Origin: Sphingomonas sp. 1F27F7B
GTDB taxonomy: Bacteria; Pseudomonadota; Alphaproteobacteria; Sphingomonadales; Sphingomonadaceae
Assembly: GCF_005503355.1 (NCBI RefSeq)
Contig: NZ_SCMK01000002.1
Location: forward strand, 1 to 64,000
Direction: 5' to 3'
DNA: 64,000 bases
In this document: piece by piece, positions 1 to 8,951 of the stretch
Position numbering within the stretch: the stretch's first letter is position 1
Layout of the letters: each line of letters starts with the position of its first letter
Notes under the pieces: model-generated
Database searches by the model: none
Told to the model about the DNA's origin: nothing
What the model saw: the letters and a program-made list of their open reading frames with translations, nothing else
Made by a program: the position numbers and the translations under genes

Positions 1-2474
1 CCGCAAAAGCCGCCGCGGCCGCCCCCGCCCGGGCCACCGCCGCCCGGGCCGCCGAAGCGGCGCGGACCGCCATCGCCGCCCGGACCCTGGCCCGGCCCGT
101 CGGTCTGCACGCGTCCCTGGCCCTGGTCCTGCCCCGGCTGCGGCCCCTGGCCCTGCTGCCCCTCGGGGCGCGGGCCGCGGAACTGCTGGCTCAGCGTGCC
201 GCCGAACAGGCTCGATTGCTGGCCCAGGCGGCGGAACTGGTCGAACATCGCCGTCATCTCGGCCGGCATCGGCTGGCCGGTGCGGCGCGATTCCTCGCGC
301 GCCTTCATGAACGCCTCGCGGCGCTCGCGCATGCGCTTCTGCTGCGGCGAGGCGATCGGGATGAACAGGTTGAAGCCCCAGCGCAGCTCGGAATGCGCGG
401 TCCGGTCATAGTTCACCGGGCGCGAATCGATGCTGAGCAGCCGTCCCGCGCCGTCGCGCACGAAGCGATCGGGGAAGGCCGCCTCGATCTCCTCCGAAGC
501 GCCGGGGAAGGTCTGGATCGCATTGCGGTACCGCGTATTGGTATAGTTCACCACGATGCCGAGATTGGTCTCGGTGAACGGCCGGATGTTGAGCCCGAGG
601 CGGAACACGTGGCGGCTGTCGGCACCGAGCAGCGGGTTGCCGCCGGTGATCTGGGTGATGTTCACGCTCTCGCCGCGCACGAAATCATAGACGGGCACGT
701 TGGGCGTGGTGACCATGGGATTGCCGAGCTGGGCCGGCGTCGGCGCGTTGCTGTCGTTGATGAAGCTGACGATCGCCTGGACCTGCGTGATGGGCGACCA
801 GTTGAAGCCATAGCCCGTGGTGGTCAGCCGGCCGAAGTCCGAAAGCTGCTCGATCTCGAAATTGGCGTTGATCGAGAAATCGCCGATCGCATCGAGCACC
901 GCCCGGCGGCGGCTGGTGATCGGGATGCTGATATTGCCGCGCACCGCGCCGATGTCGCGCGAGATGTCGCTCGCGCTGTACAGGCCCGAGCGGAAGGACT
1001 TGCCCGAAAGATCGTTGGTGCGGCCCGCCACGCGGATGCTGGTGGTCACGTCGCCCGCCGGCAGCTTGAACAGCGGGCCGTTGGTGAGGAACTCGATATT
1101 GCCGACCTTGGTGGTCGACTGGGTCCGGTCGTCCGGACGGCTGCCGACCAGGCTGTAGGGGATCGGCGCGAACGGATTGAAACCGGGATCGCCGGCATTG
1201 AGCAGCGCCTGCATCAGCGACGGGTCGACGCCGCGCGTCGTGGTCGTGTCGCTGCCGGTCTGCTGGTAGTTGGCGTTGACCGACCAGCGCCAGCTGCCGA
1301 TCCAGGGCGAGCTGTCGCCGTTGATCGTCACTTCGCCGCGCAGCGACTGGCTGCCGCTCGACCGCGTGAGCGGGTTGAGATTGTCGTAGTAGCGCAGCAG
1401 CTGCACGTCCTGCGCGAAGGGCGACCAGGGATTGCCCGCCGGCAGGCGCAGCGCCGCGCTGGGCAGGCCGAGCCAGGCCTCGCTCTGGTTCACGTCCAGG
1501 CTGACATTGGCAGTGGCACTCACCTTGGCCGAGAGCGCGCGGTTGTAGATGCCGCTGATCGTCAGGTTCTTCGCCGGGCCGACGAGCGTGCGATAGGGCG
1601 TGAGATCGGTGACGTTGGGATCGTTCGCATTGGCCGCATAGGCGGCTAGCGATTGCGGACCGCCCGCGGCACCCGCCGGCACCCCGGCGACCGTCACCGG
1701 CCTGCCGGCCAGCGCGCTCAACGCCGGGTCGATCTCCGCACCGCCGATGCCGGTGATGTTGCCGCGCGTGTCGAACAGTGCGTTCCCGACCCGGCTGACG
1801 CCGCGCTCGCTCTCGAGGATCGCGGAATTCTGGTTGTACTTGACGTCGAGCGTCACCCGCCCGTCGCGGTTGAGCTTGAGGATGTTGAGGTTGGCGCTCT
1901 CCGTCGCGTTGCCGCCGGCGGTGGGCATCTGCCCCTCCAGCACGGTGGTGACCGCGCGGAAGCGGTTGCGCAGCACGAAGTTGATCACCTTCTGCGTGGG
2001 GCCATAGCCATATTGCAGGGCGACTTCCTCGGGCAGGATGTCGATCCGGTCGATCGCCTCGGTCGGCAAGTCGCGGACTTCGTTCATGCTCGAACGGCGG
2101 CCGCTGATCAGGATCACCGGCTGCTCGTCGCCGCGCCCCGCGCTGCTGCCGAGCTGCGCCTGGAGCGCGGTGATCAGCTCCGAGACGTTCGAGGCGCCAT
2201 AGGCGCGGATATCGGCCGGATTGAGCTGGACCTCGGGCTTGACGTCGGTCTTGACCGCGCCGGGCAGCACGCCGTTGACGACGATCGTGCCTTCGTCGCC
2301 CATGTCGTCCGGGCCCTGTTCCTGCGCAGGGGCGGGCTGCGGGGCGCGTTGCCGGGCGGGATGATCCTGAGTCGGCGAGGGCGCAGGCTGCTGCGCCTGA
2401 GCCAATGCGCCGCCCGGCGTCGCGCCGACAAGCAAACCGGCAACCGCGCAACCCAGCTTCAACGTCGAACGCAT
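1..2474 (-). CDS. TonB-dependent outer-membrane receptor, 3' end outside window
   Basis: Outer-membrane receptor that would use TonB energy to import a large substrate; the substrate cannot be told. About 824 residues are visible and the frame is still open at the left edge, so the C-terminus is missing. A Sec signal peptide covers about residues 1-26 (core CAVAGLLVGATPGGALAQ). A plug domain follows from about residue 60, with the plug-like stretch VSELITALQAQLG and the ILISGRRSSM segment, then long beta-barrel sequence. From about residue 760 the protein becomes very rich in G, P and Q, which is unusual inside a barrel. The ATG start has a purine-rich GGGTGGGG upstream. Family is confident; exact subfamily is not. 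Confidence 0.85.
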   Translation of the reverse strand, partial: MRSTLKLGCAVAGLLVGATPGGALAQAQQPAPSPTQDHPARQRAPQPAPAQEQGPDDMGDEGTIVVNGVLPGAVKTDVKPEVQLNPADIRAYGASNVSELITALQAQLGSSAGRGDEQPVILISGRRSSMNEVRDLPTEAIDRIDILPEEVALQYGYGPTQKVINFVLRNRFRAVTTVLEGQMPTAGGNATESANLNILKLNRDGRVTLDVKYNQNSAILESERGVSRVGNALFDTRGNITGIGGAEIDPALSALAGRPVTVAGVPAGAAGGPQSLAAYAANANDPNVTDLTPYRTLVGPAKNLTISGIYNRALSAKVSATANVSLDVNQSEAWLGLPSAALRLPAGNPWSPFAQDVQLLRYYDNLNPLTRSSGSQSLRGEVTINGDSSPWIGSWRWSVNANYQQTGSDTTTTRGVDPSLMQALLNAGDPGFNPFAPIPYSLVGSRPDDRTQSTTKVGNIEFLTNGPLFKLPAGDVTTSIRVAGRTNDLSGKSFRSGLYSASDISRDIGAVRGNISIPITSRRRAVLDAIGDFSINANFEIEQLSDFGRLTTTGYGFNWSPITQVQAIVSFINDSNAPTPAQLGNPMVTTPNVPVYDFVRGESVNITQITGGNPLLGADSRHVFRLGLNIRPFTETNLGIVVNYTNTRYRNAIQTFPGASEEIEAAFPDRFVRDGAGRLLSIDSRPVNYDRTAHSELRWGFNLFIPIASPQQKRMRERREAFMKAREESRRTGQPMPAEMTAMFDQFRRLGQQSSLFGGTLSQQFRGPRPEGQQGQGPQPGQDQGQGRVQTDGPGQGPGGDGGPRRFGGPGGGGPGGGGRGGFC

Positions 2475-2577
2475 GAATTCCCCACCCTTTTCACAGGCCC
2501 CGCAATGCGCATCGCATCGCCGGCATGAACGCCGCGTGGCTACGCGCCACTTGTCGCAGAAGTTTGCCCGGGTCCCG

Positions 2578-2614
2578 AAAAAATTGCGGCACCGCGGCAT
2601 GGGAGCCGGGTGCC
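2578..2614 (-). terminator. Intrinsic terminator after tRNA-Leu
   Basis: Read on the minus strand, GGCACC pairs with GGTGCC, extended by CGGC/GCCG with one bulged C and loop TCCCAT. GCAA and then a run of six T follow. It begins 11 bases after the tRNA CCA end, so it most likely ends the tRNA transcript before the receptor gene. Confidence 0.7.
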
Positions 2615-2625
2615 TGCATTTTCAC

Positions 2626-2712
2626 TGGTGCGGTCGAGAAGACTCGAACTTCCACGGCCTTTCGGCCACAACGACCTCAACGTTGCGCGTCTACCAGTTC
2701 CGCCACGACCGC
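2626..2712 (-). tRNA. tRNA-Leu (anticodon GAG)
   Basis: An 87-nt class II tRNA with the CCA end encoded. Acceptor stem GCGGTCG pairs with CGACCGC, followed by discriminator A and CCA. The D arm contains GCG/CGC around AACTGGTAGA. The anticodon stem CAACG/CGTTG holds loop TTGAGGT, giving anticodon GAG for CUC and CUU codons. The long variable arm (TGGCCGAAAGGCCG, stem GGCC/GGCC) and a T arm with GTTCGAGTC are both clear. Long variable arm plus A73 fits leucine. Confidence 0.97.
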
Positions 2713-2841
2713 ACGTGAAATTCCGTCAGATGAAACCTGACGGCTGGTAAGGCAGCGGCCCCTAGCAACGCGTTCCGGACAATGCAAGCCATTGCCGCAC
2801 GCTTTTCCAAACCGCGCGAAATCCGCTAAGCGCGCCCTCCC

Positions 2842-4194
2842 ATGCGCCTCTCCCCCGATCTTTCCGCCGAGATGCGCCGAATCCTGTCGCTCGCCTGGCC
2901 GGTGGCGCTGACCAGCCTCAACTGGACGATCCTGCACGTCACCGACGTGATCGTCGTCGGCTTCACCGGCACCGAGGAAGTAGCCGCGCTGGGGGCAAGC
3001 CGCGCGCTCACTTTCCCCGGCATCGTGATGGGGCTGGGCGCGCTTTCGGGCGTGCTCGTCCATGTCTCGCGCGCCGATGGCGCGAAGGACCTGCCGGGCA
3101 CCGGCCGCGCGCTGCACCAGGGGATGCTGCTGGCGATCGCGCTGGGCATGATCAGCGCGCTGCTGCTCTTCGCCTTCGCCGAGCCGATGCTGCGCGGGAT
3201 CGGCGTGGCGGCGGAGATCACGCCGCTCGCCGCCGACGTCGTGCGGGTGATGGCGCTCGCCTATCCCTTCCAGCTGCTGATCGTCACCGCGAGCTTCTTC
3301 CTGGAAGGCGTGAGCCGGCCGCAGCGCGTGACCGTGGTCAACCTGTCGATCCTGCCGGTCAACGCACTGCTCGCCTGGGCGCTGTCGGCCGGGCATCTCG
3401 GGCTGCCGGCAATGGGCGCGACCGGCGCGGCGCTCGCTACTGCGATCGCATCGGCGATGGGCGCGGCAGGGATGATCGGCGCGGCCTGGACCCTGCCGCG
3501 GGCGAGACAGCGTGGCGTGCACGACCTGGCCGGCATCTTCAGCCGCGCCTCGCTGACGGGGGCGCTGGGCCTCGCCCTGTTCGGCCTGGTCCCCGCCATC
3601 GCCTCGGGCCTCGAGCTCGTCGGCTTCTCGATCCTGATCGCGCTCTCCACCGAGCTGGGCGAAGTCGCCACCCACGCCTTCCAGATCGTCTTCTCGATCC
3701 ACAACGTCACCTTCTCGGTAGCGCTGGGCCTGGGGTCGGCGGCCGGCGTGCGCGCCGGGAACGCAGTGGGCGAGGGCGTGCCCCAGGCCGCCGCGCGCCG
3801 CGCCGCCATCGCCGCCGCGCTCGCAGCAGGCGCGACGGGCCTGCTCGCCGGCTTGCTGATCCTGGTTCCCCGCCCCTTTGTCGCGCTGTTCCCCGCGATA
3901 CCCCAGGTGCACGATCTTGCGCTGGTAATGCTGCCCGTCTGGGCGCCCTTCATCCTGTTCGACGGGATACAGGTGGTATTCGTCTATGCCCTGCGCTCGC
4001 TGGGCGATCAGGTGGTGGCCGGGATCAACTCGGTGATCGCCTTCTTCCTCGTCACCGGCGGCGCGGGGCTGGCTTTCGTCCATCTCGCGGGCTGGGGCGC
4101 AACCGGCCTCGTCCTCGCCTCGGGCTTCGGCATGGTGGTGGCCGCGGCGCTGCACGGCACGCGGCTCTGGTGGGTCAGCCGCCGATTTCGGTAG
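2842..4194 (+). CDS. MATE family multidrug efflux transporter
   Basis: A 450-residue inner-membrane exporter of the MATE family (NorM-like), which typically exchanges Na+ or H+ for cationic drugs. About 12 hydrophobic segments are seen in two repeated MatE halves. The N-terminal helix carries RRILSLAWPVALTSLNWTI and ends in the VTDVIVVGF stretch typical of the first helix of this family. The length fits. The ATG start has no good Shine-Dalgarno sequence, but no other start fits the first helix better. Its last 20 bases overlap the convergent zinc-ribbon gene. Substrate is unknown. Confidence 0.9.
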   Translation: MRLSPDLSAEMRRILSLAWPVALTSLNWTILHVTDVIVVGFTGTEEVAALGASRALTFPGIVMGLGALSGVLVHVSRADGAKDLPGTGRALHQGMLLAIALGMISALLLFAFAEPMLRGIGVAAEITPLAADVVRVMALAYPFQLLIVTASFFLEGVSRPQRVTVVNLSILPVNALLAWALSAGHLGLPAMGATGAALATAIASAMGAAGMIGAAWTLPRARQRGVHDLAGIFSRASLTGALGLALFGLVPAIASGLELVGFSILIALSTELGEVATHAFQIVFSIHNVTFSVALGLGSAAGVRAGNAVGEGVPQAAARRAAIAAALAAGATGLLAGLLILVPRPFVALFPAIPQVHDLALVMLPVWAPFILFDGIQVVFVYALRSLGDQVVAGINSVIAFFLVTGGAGLAFVHLAGWGATGLVLASGFGMVVAAALHGTRLWWVSRRFR

Positions 4195-4900
4195 CGAAGC
4201 TCAGCCGCACGGTGCTCGCGTTGCGCGGGGGATCGACCTGCGCCGAGTTGAAGTCGATCGCCTGTTTGGGGCCGATCTGGCGGACCTGCGGCGTCACGCG
4301 CCAGCTATAGACCAGCGCGCCCTGCGCATCGCGCAGCTCGATGCGGATGTCGGGCACGCGCTGCTTGTCCGAAGTGGGGTTGGCCACCTTGCCCGATATG
4401 ATGACCAGCTCGCTGCCGTTGGTCTGGGTGCGCCGCTCGACGTTCCGATCGGTGAACAGCAGCGGCGTCTCGACTTCGCCGCCGATGCCGACACCGAACT
4501 GCGCGGCGAGCCCGGGCGCACCCGAATAGAGAATCGCGCCGGTGCCCAGCAGCATCGAGAAGCCCGCGACAAAGGCCGCGGCGGTCCAGCGCCGTGCCGG
4601 GTTGCGGCGCGGCTTGAACGGCGGCTGCGGCGCGAAGGGATCGTAATCCGGCGACGGCCCGCCGGCCGCAGCGCTGATCGAGGCATCGTCGAACACCCGC
4701 GGCGGCGCGGATGCCTCACGTTTCGGCGCCGAAGTGACCGGGCCGTCGGCCGTGGTGGCTCGCGTGGTCAGGTCGAGCGCGACAGGCGCCTGGAACCAGC
4801 TGTGCTTGCAGCTTGCGCAGCGCACGGTGCGGCCATCGGCGCCAATGGCGCTGTCGGGCACCAGATAGCGGGTACGGCACTGGCTGCATTCGAGGATCAT
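4175..4900 (-). CDS. Zinc-ribbon (MJ0042-type) membrane protein
   Basis: A 241-residue protein with an N-terminal zinc ribbon: C5xxC8 and C28xxC31, matching the MJ0042/zinc_ribbon family. A low-complexity linker rich in P, A and S follows, then one transmembrane helix at about 128-150 (VAGFSMLLGTGAILYSG), then a C-terminal globular part resembling DUF3426 (SGKVANPTSDKQRVPDIRIEL). Alphaproteobacteria often place this gene next to ftsE, here divergent from it with about 160 bp between. The function is not known; a membrane-anchored zinc-binding regulator or scaffold is plausible. Confidence 0.85.
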   Translation of the reverse strand: MILECSQCRTRYLVPDSAIGADGRTVRCASCKHSWFQAPVALDLTTRATTADGPVTSAPKREASAPPRVFDDASISAAAGGPSPDYDPFAPQPPFKPRRNPARRWTAAAFVAGFSMLLGTGAILYSGAPGLAAQFGVGIGGEVETPLLFTDRNVERRTQTNGSELVIISGKVANPTSDKQRVPDIRIELRDAQGALVYSWRVTPQVRQIGPKQAIDFNSAQVDPPRNASTVRLSFATEIGG

Positions 4901-5058
4901 TACGCGCGGCTCACGACACGGGCCCCTGTCGCCCCATTGTCACGATTCTAGACCCATCGATTCGCGCCCACAAGAGTCCCGTGCCCGAGTATCCCCAGCT
5001 TCTTGTGACCCGTCGGCGCCTGTGCGATGGCAGGTGCAGGGGAAGCGCCGGGAGCCCG

Positions 5059-5760
5059 ATGGCCAGCATCGTTCAATTCGAGAATGTCGGCCTGCGCTAT
5101 GGCTCGGGCGACGAGACTCTCTCGGACGTCAGCTTCTCGCTGAACACGGGCGCCTTCTATTTCCTCACCGGTCCCTCCGGCGCAGGCAAGACCTCGCTGC
5201 TCAAGCTCCTCTATCTCGCCCAGCGCCCGAGCCGCGGCACGGTGCGCCTGTTCGGCGAGGATGCGGGCGCCCTGCCCCGTGCCCGCCTGCCCGGCTTCCG
5301 CCGACGGATCGGCGTGGTGTTCCAGGATTTCCGCCTGGTTCCCCATCTCTCCGCCTATGACAATATCGCACTGCCCCTGCGCGTGGCGGGCGTGTCCGAA
5401 AGCGATATCGAGGCGCCGGTGCGCGAGATGCTCGCCTGGGTGGGATTGACCGATCGCGGCCGCGCCAGGCCACCGACGCTTTCCGGCGGGGAGCAGCAGC
5501 GCATCGCCATAGCCCGCGCCGTGATCGGCCGCCCCGAGCTGCTTGTCGCCGACGAGCCGACCGGGAACGTCGATCCGGACATGGCCGAGCGGCTGCTCCA
5601 TCTGTTCGACAGCCTCAATCGCCTGGGCACCACGGTGGTCGTCGCAACGCACGACTTCCACCTGCTCAACCGCATTCCCAATGCACACATGATGCGGCTC
5701 GAAAAGGGCCGGCTCAACGATCCGACCGGCGCGCTGCGCAATCCGCCGGGGCGCGCATGA
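5059..5760 (+). CDS. ftsE: Cell division ATP-binding protein FtsE
   Basis: ABC-type ATPase of 233 residues that pairs with FtsX at the division site and drives activation of cell-wall hydrolases. Walker A is GPSGAGKT at 38-45; the signature LSGGEQQR and Walker B LLVADEPTGN follow, then the switch His in VVATHD. The open frame extends upstream, but the ATG at 5059 has GGAG eight bases before it and starts exactly at the conserved N-terminus IVQFENVGLRY. The stop overlaps ftsX as ATGA, so the pair is translationally coupled. Confidence 0.96.
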   Translation: MASIVQFENVGLRYGSGDETLSDVSFSLNTGAFYFLTGPSGAGKTSLLKLLYLAQRPSRGTVRLFGEDAGALPRARLPGFRRRIGVVFQDFRLVPHLSAYDNIALPLRVAGVSESDIEAPVREMLAWVGLTDRGRARPPTLSGGEQQRIAIARAVIGRPELLVADEPTGNVDPDMAERLLHLFDSLNRLGTTVVVATHDFHLLNRIPNAHMMRLEKGRLNDPTGALRNPPGRA

Positions 5761-6641
5761 AGCTGAGCCTCAACCCGAATGCGCCCGATCGCCGCCTGCT
5801 CGACGAGAGCCGGCGCACCCGCGCCATGACCTGGATCATGGCGATCATGGTATTCCTCACCGTGCTCGCCGGCGCGCTGGGGCTCGGCATGTTCGCCGCC
5901 ACCGCGCAGCTCGACCGCCAGCTCGCAGGCCGCCTCACCATCCAGATCGTCGAGCCCAATGCCGCGACGCGCGACGGCGAGGCGGCTGCGATCCGCACCG
6001 CAGTGGCCAGGATCCCGGGCGTGGTGCGCGCAGCCGAAGTCGATCGCCAGCGGCTCGCCGAGCTGCTCAGGCCCTGGCTGGGCGACACCGGGCTCGATCC
6101 CGATCTGCCGATGCCGGCCATGATCGACGTCGAGGTGCGCGGGAGCAATCTGGGCATTGTCGAGCGCACCGCCCGGGCCATCGCCCCCGGCGCCCGGATC
6201 GACCGGCATGCGCAATGGCTGTCGCCGGTGCGCAGCTTCATGACCACGATGAGCTGGCTGGCGGTGGGGCTGATGCTGCTCATCGCCAGCGCCACCGCCG
6301 CCGTGGTGCTGCTCGCCGCGCGTTCGGGGCTGGACACGCACCGCGACACCATCGATGTGCTGCACATGCTCGGCTCCACCGATGTCCAGATTGCCCGCCT
6401 GTTCCAGCGGCGGATCGCGTTCGACACGCTGCTGGGCGGCCTGCTCGGCACCGCGGCGGCGCTGGGGCTGGTCTGGTTCCTCCAGTCGCGCATGGCGCTG
6501 GTGGGCTCGGAGATGCTGAGCGGCGTGGCGCTGCAGCAGCGCGACTGGTTCCTGCTCCTGCTGCTGCCGCTGGGCTTTGCGCTGCTCGCCACCTTCGCGG
6601 CGCGGGGCACCGTGCTGCGCGCGCTGGGCCGAACGCTGTGA
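5757..6641 (+). CDS. ftsX: Cell division protein FtsX
   Basis: Membrane partner of FtsE, 294 residues. A short cytoplasmic tail is followed by helix 1 at about 24-46, a periplasmic domain at about 47-160 that would contact hydrolase regulators, then three helices of the FtsX permease domain (about 163-190, 215-240, 265-285). Sequence in the coupling region (DTIDVLHMLGSTDVQIARLF) is typical of FtsX. It overlaps ftsE by ATGA and the next gene by GTGA. Length and order match ftsEX operons in alphaproteobacteria. Confidence 0.95.
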   Translation: MKLSLNPNAPDRRLLDESRRTRAMTWIMAIMVFLTVLAGALGLGMFAATAQLDRQLAGRLTIQIVEPNAATRDGEAAAIRTAVARIPGVVRAAEVDRQRLAELLRPWLGDTGLDPDLPMPAMIDVEVRGSNLGIVERTARAIAPGARIDRHAQWLSPVRSFMTTMSWLAVGLMLLIASATAAVVLLAARSGLDTHRDTIDVLHMLGSTDVQIARLFQRRIAFDTLLGGLLGTAAALGLVWFLQSRMALVGSEMLSGVALQQRDWFLLLLLPLGFALLATFAARGTVLRALGRTL

Positions 6642-7168
6642 TCCTGCGCCTCGTTGCCCTGGTGCTGATCGCCTGGCTGCTCGGCTTCGCAGCGTTCATG
6701 CTCTCGCTCGGCCATCCGCTGGAGAACCGCAAGACCGATGCGATCGTAGTGCTGACCGGCGGATCGAAGCGGATCGACCGCGGGCTCGAGGTGCTGCGCG
6801 CCGGCGATGCCCAGCGCATGCTCGTCAGCGGTGTCGATCCCGATGTGCGCCCCGGAGAATTCGCCGCGGAATACAAGATCGACCGCAAGCTGATGCGCTG
6901 CTGCGTCGACCTGGGCTGGCAGGCCGTCGACACCCGCTCCAATGCGGAAGAGACCGCCGAATGGGTGAAGGAGCACAAGTACAGGACCGTGCGCCTCGTC
7001 ACGTCAGACTGGCACATGCCGCGTGCGCGGCTGGAACTCGCCCATGCTCTGAAGGGCGTGGAAGTGGTCGGCGATCCGGTGCGCAGCCAGCCGGGCTTCG
7101 CCATGCTCTTCCGCGAATATCACAAATATCTGGTGCGGCGGATCGCCCTCCTGCTGGGCGCGAACTGA
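6638..7168 (+). CDS. YdcF family (DUF218) membrane-anchored protein
   Basis: A 176-residue protein of the YdcF/SanA (DUF218) family. An N-terminal helix at about 2-23 anchors it; the DUF218 core follows, with AIVVLTGGSKRIDRGLEVL, the TRSNAEETAEW segment and the VTSDWHMPRAR segment, all family hallmarks. GTG start overlaps the ftsX stop (GTGA). Family members are linked to envelope integrity, but the reaction is not settled. Its place between ftsX and an acyltransferase gene suggests an envelope role (inference). Confidence 0.9.
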   Translation: MILRLVALVLIAWLLGFAAFMLSLGHPLENRKTDAIVVLTGGSKRIDRGLEVLRAGDAQRMLVSGVDPDVRPGEFAAEYKIDRKLMRCCVDLGWQAVDTRSNAEETAEWVKEHKYRTVRLVTSDWHMPRARLELAHALKGVEVVGDPVRSQPGFAMLFREYHKYLVRRIALLLGAN

Positions 7169-7851
7169 TGAACTTCCTCCGGACGCTGATCTTCTCGATC
7201 TTCTTCTATGGCCTGTCGCTGGTGCTGGTGCTGCTCGTGCCGCTGGTCGCGCTGCTCGGCGGCGACGCGCTGCGCACCTATGCGATGGCCTGGGTGGCGC
7301 TGATGACCTGGTCGGCGCGCTGGATCCTGGGCATCCGGGTGAAGATCGAAGGCGACATCCCCAAGGGGCCGGTGCTCTTCGCCGGCAAGCATGAATCGAT
7401 CTTCGAAGCGCTGGAGCTGAGCCGGCTGCTGGGCTCGCCCGCCACGGTGATGAAGCGCGAGCTGGCACGCATCCCGCTCTGGGGCTGGGCGGCGCGGCGC
7501 TATGGCGTCATCATCGTCAACCGCACCGCCAATGCCACGGCACTGCGATCGATGATGAAGGACGCAAAGGCGGCGCTGGCGCAGGGTCGTTCCGTACTGA
7601 TCTTCCCGGAGGGCACGCGCGTGAAGCCGGGCGAAGCGCCCGAGCTGCGCTCGGGCTTTGCCGGGCTCTATCGGATGCTCGACCTGCCGGTGGTGCCGAT
7701 CGCGGTGCGCAGCGGCCATGTCTGGACCAAGCACGGCGTGAAGAAGCCGGGCGTGGTGACCTTCCGCTTCATGGGGCATATCCCGCCGGGCCTGCCGCGT
7801 GCAGAGGCCGAGGCGCGGGTTCATGCCGGGATCAACGCGCTGAACGGCTGA
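7168..7851 (+). CDS. 1-acyl-sn-glycerol-3-phosphate acyltransferase (PlsC-like)
   Basis: A 227-residue membrane acyltransferase that likely makes phosphatidic acid from lysophosphatidic acid. An N-terminal hydrophobic segment (about 6-30) precedes the LPLAT domain. The first block is KHESIFEAL, so the usual H-x4-D reads H-x4-E; this variant is common in alphaproteobacterial homologues (from memory). The FPEGTR block is intact. ATG overlaps the previous stop as TGATG. Last gene of the ftsE-ftsX-ydcF-plsC row; lysophospholipid substrate is inferred from the family. Confidence 0.88.
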   Translation: MNFLRTLIFSIFFYGLSLVLVLLVPLVALLGGDALRTYAMAWVALMTWSARWILGIRVKIEGDIPKGPVLFAGKHESIFEALELSRLLGSPATVMKRELARIPLWGWAARRYGVIIVNRTANATALRSMMKDAKAALAQGRSVLIFPEGTRVKPGEAPELRSGFAGLYRMLDLPVVPIAVRSGHVWTKHGVKKPGVVTFRFMGHIPPGLPRAEAEARVHAGINALNG

Positions 7852-8042
7852 GCCCCGCCGCCGCGACTCGCGCCTTGCAATATGGGATTCTGACCGGCCG
7901 GGCTGGCCGGCCGCGCAAGGATGCTGCGAGATACGGCGCATTACCGGGGAAAATGGGAAAACAGGGCTTCCCCAGGGCCCCGCTTCCGGCACGAACCTGG
8001 CGAACTTGCGCGCGCCGCCCTCGTGCCGACGTAGCAAGCTCG
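7852..8042. other. Intergenic gap between convergent plsC-like gene and tyrA
   Basis: About 190 bp between tail-to-tail genes. It contains GC-rich short palindromes such as CCGGCCGGGCTGGCCGG but no hairpin with a T-run, no tRNA, and no open frame with a credible start. Nothing functional is supported. Confidence 0.4.
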
Positions 8043-8951
8043 TCAGTCGTGGCTGCGCCCGAAATCGGGGGCGGCATCGTCCTGCCCCTGCTCGATGATC
8101 GAGCGGCGGATCGTGCGGGTACGGCTGAACAGCTCGAACAGCTCGTCGCCCTTGCCCCAGCGGATCGCGCGCTGGAGCGCGGTCAGGTCCTCGGAGAAGC
8201 GCTGGAGCATGTCGAGCACCGCTTCCTTGTTCGCCAGGAACACGTCGCGCCACATGGTCGGGTCCGAGGCGGCGATGCGCGTGAAGTCGCGGAAGCCGCC
8301 GGCGGAGTATTTGATCACTTCGGACTGGGTGACTTCCTCCATGTCCGATGCAGTGCCCACGATCGTATAGGCGATCAGGTGCGGCAAATGGCTGGTCACC
8401 GCGAGCACGCGGTCATGATGGTCAGGCGCCATCGTCTCGACCTCGGCGCCCAGCCGCTTCCAGAATTCGCGCACCCGCTCGACCGCGAGCCCGTCCGTCC
8501 CCTCCACCGGCGTGACGATGCACCAGCGGCCGTGGAACAGCGAGGCGAAGCCGGCCTCGGGGCCGCTATTCTCGGTTCCCGCGACCGGATGGGCGGGGAC
8601 GAAGACGGCACCCGGCAATGCCGCGCGCACTGCCTCGACCACGCTTTCCTTGCACGAGCCGACATCGCTGACGATCGCATCGGCGGGCAGGTCGGCGGCC
8701 AGGTCCGCCGCCGCCGCGCCCATCGCGCCGACGGGGACGCAGAGGATGACGAGATCGGCGTCGATCGCCGCGGTGCCGGCGGTATCGGCGATGTCGTCGC
8801 ACAGGGCGAGGCGAACCGCGGTCTCGCGCACCGCCGGATCGGCGTCATGGCCGGTCACCCGCACGCTCGGCATGTGCTGCTTCACCGCGCGCGCGATCGA
8901 CGAGCCGATCAGGCCCAGACCGATGATCGTCACCCGGGCGAAGGGCAGCAT
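8043..8951 (-). CDS. Prephenate/arogenate dehydrogenase
   Basis: NAD(P)-dependent enzyme of tyrosine synthesis, 302 residues. The Rossmann motif IIGLGLIGSSIARAV lies at about 9-23, and the prephenate block HPVAGTENSGPEAG at about 121-134 includes the conserved His. The helical C-terminal domain (SHLPHLIAYTIVG, SAGGFRDFTRIA) is typical of TyrA. No chorismate mutase domain is attached. The ATG overlaps the hisC stop as TGATG, so the two are coupled. Whether it prefers prephenate or arogenate cannot be told; many proteobacteria of this kind use both. Confidence 0.93.
   Translation of the reverse strand: MLPFARVTIIGLGLIGSSIARAVKQHMPSVRVTGHDADPAVRETAVRLALCDDIADTAGTAAIDADLVILCVPVGAMGAAAADLAADLPADAIVSDVGSCKESVVEAVRAALPGAVFVPAHPVAGTENSGPEAGFASLFHGRWCIVTPVEGTDGLAVERVREFWKRLGAEVETMAPDHHDRVLAVTSHLPHLIAYTIVGTASDMEEVTQSEVIKYSAGGFRDFTRIAASDPTMWRDVFLANKEAVLDMLQRFSEDLTALQRAIRWGKGDELFELFSRTRTIRRSIIEQGQDDAAPDFGRSHD

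Noticed and set aside
685..2451. Long minus-strand frame of 588 codons over the receptor gene
   Set aside because: It is the out-of-frame shadow of the TonB-receptor gene, very rich in R, A, G and Q, and has no recognisable domain.
2677..4155. 492-codon minus-strand frame opposite the MATE gene
   Set aside because: Antisense of a clear membrane transporter; rich in G, E, Q, H and R without known domain.
5000..5058. Earlier start for ftsE
   Set aside because: The added residues are unlike FtsE and lack a ribosome-binding site, while the ATG at 5059 has both.
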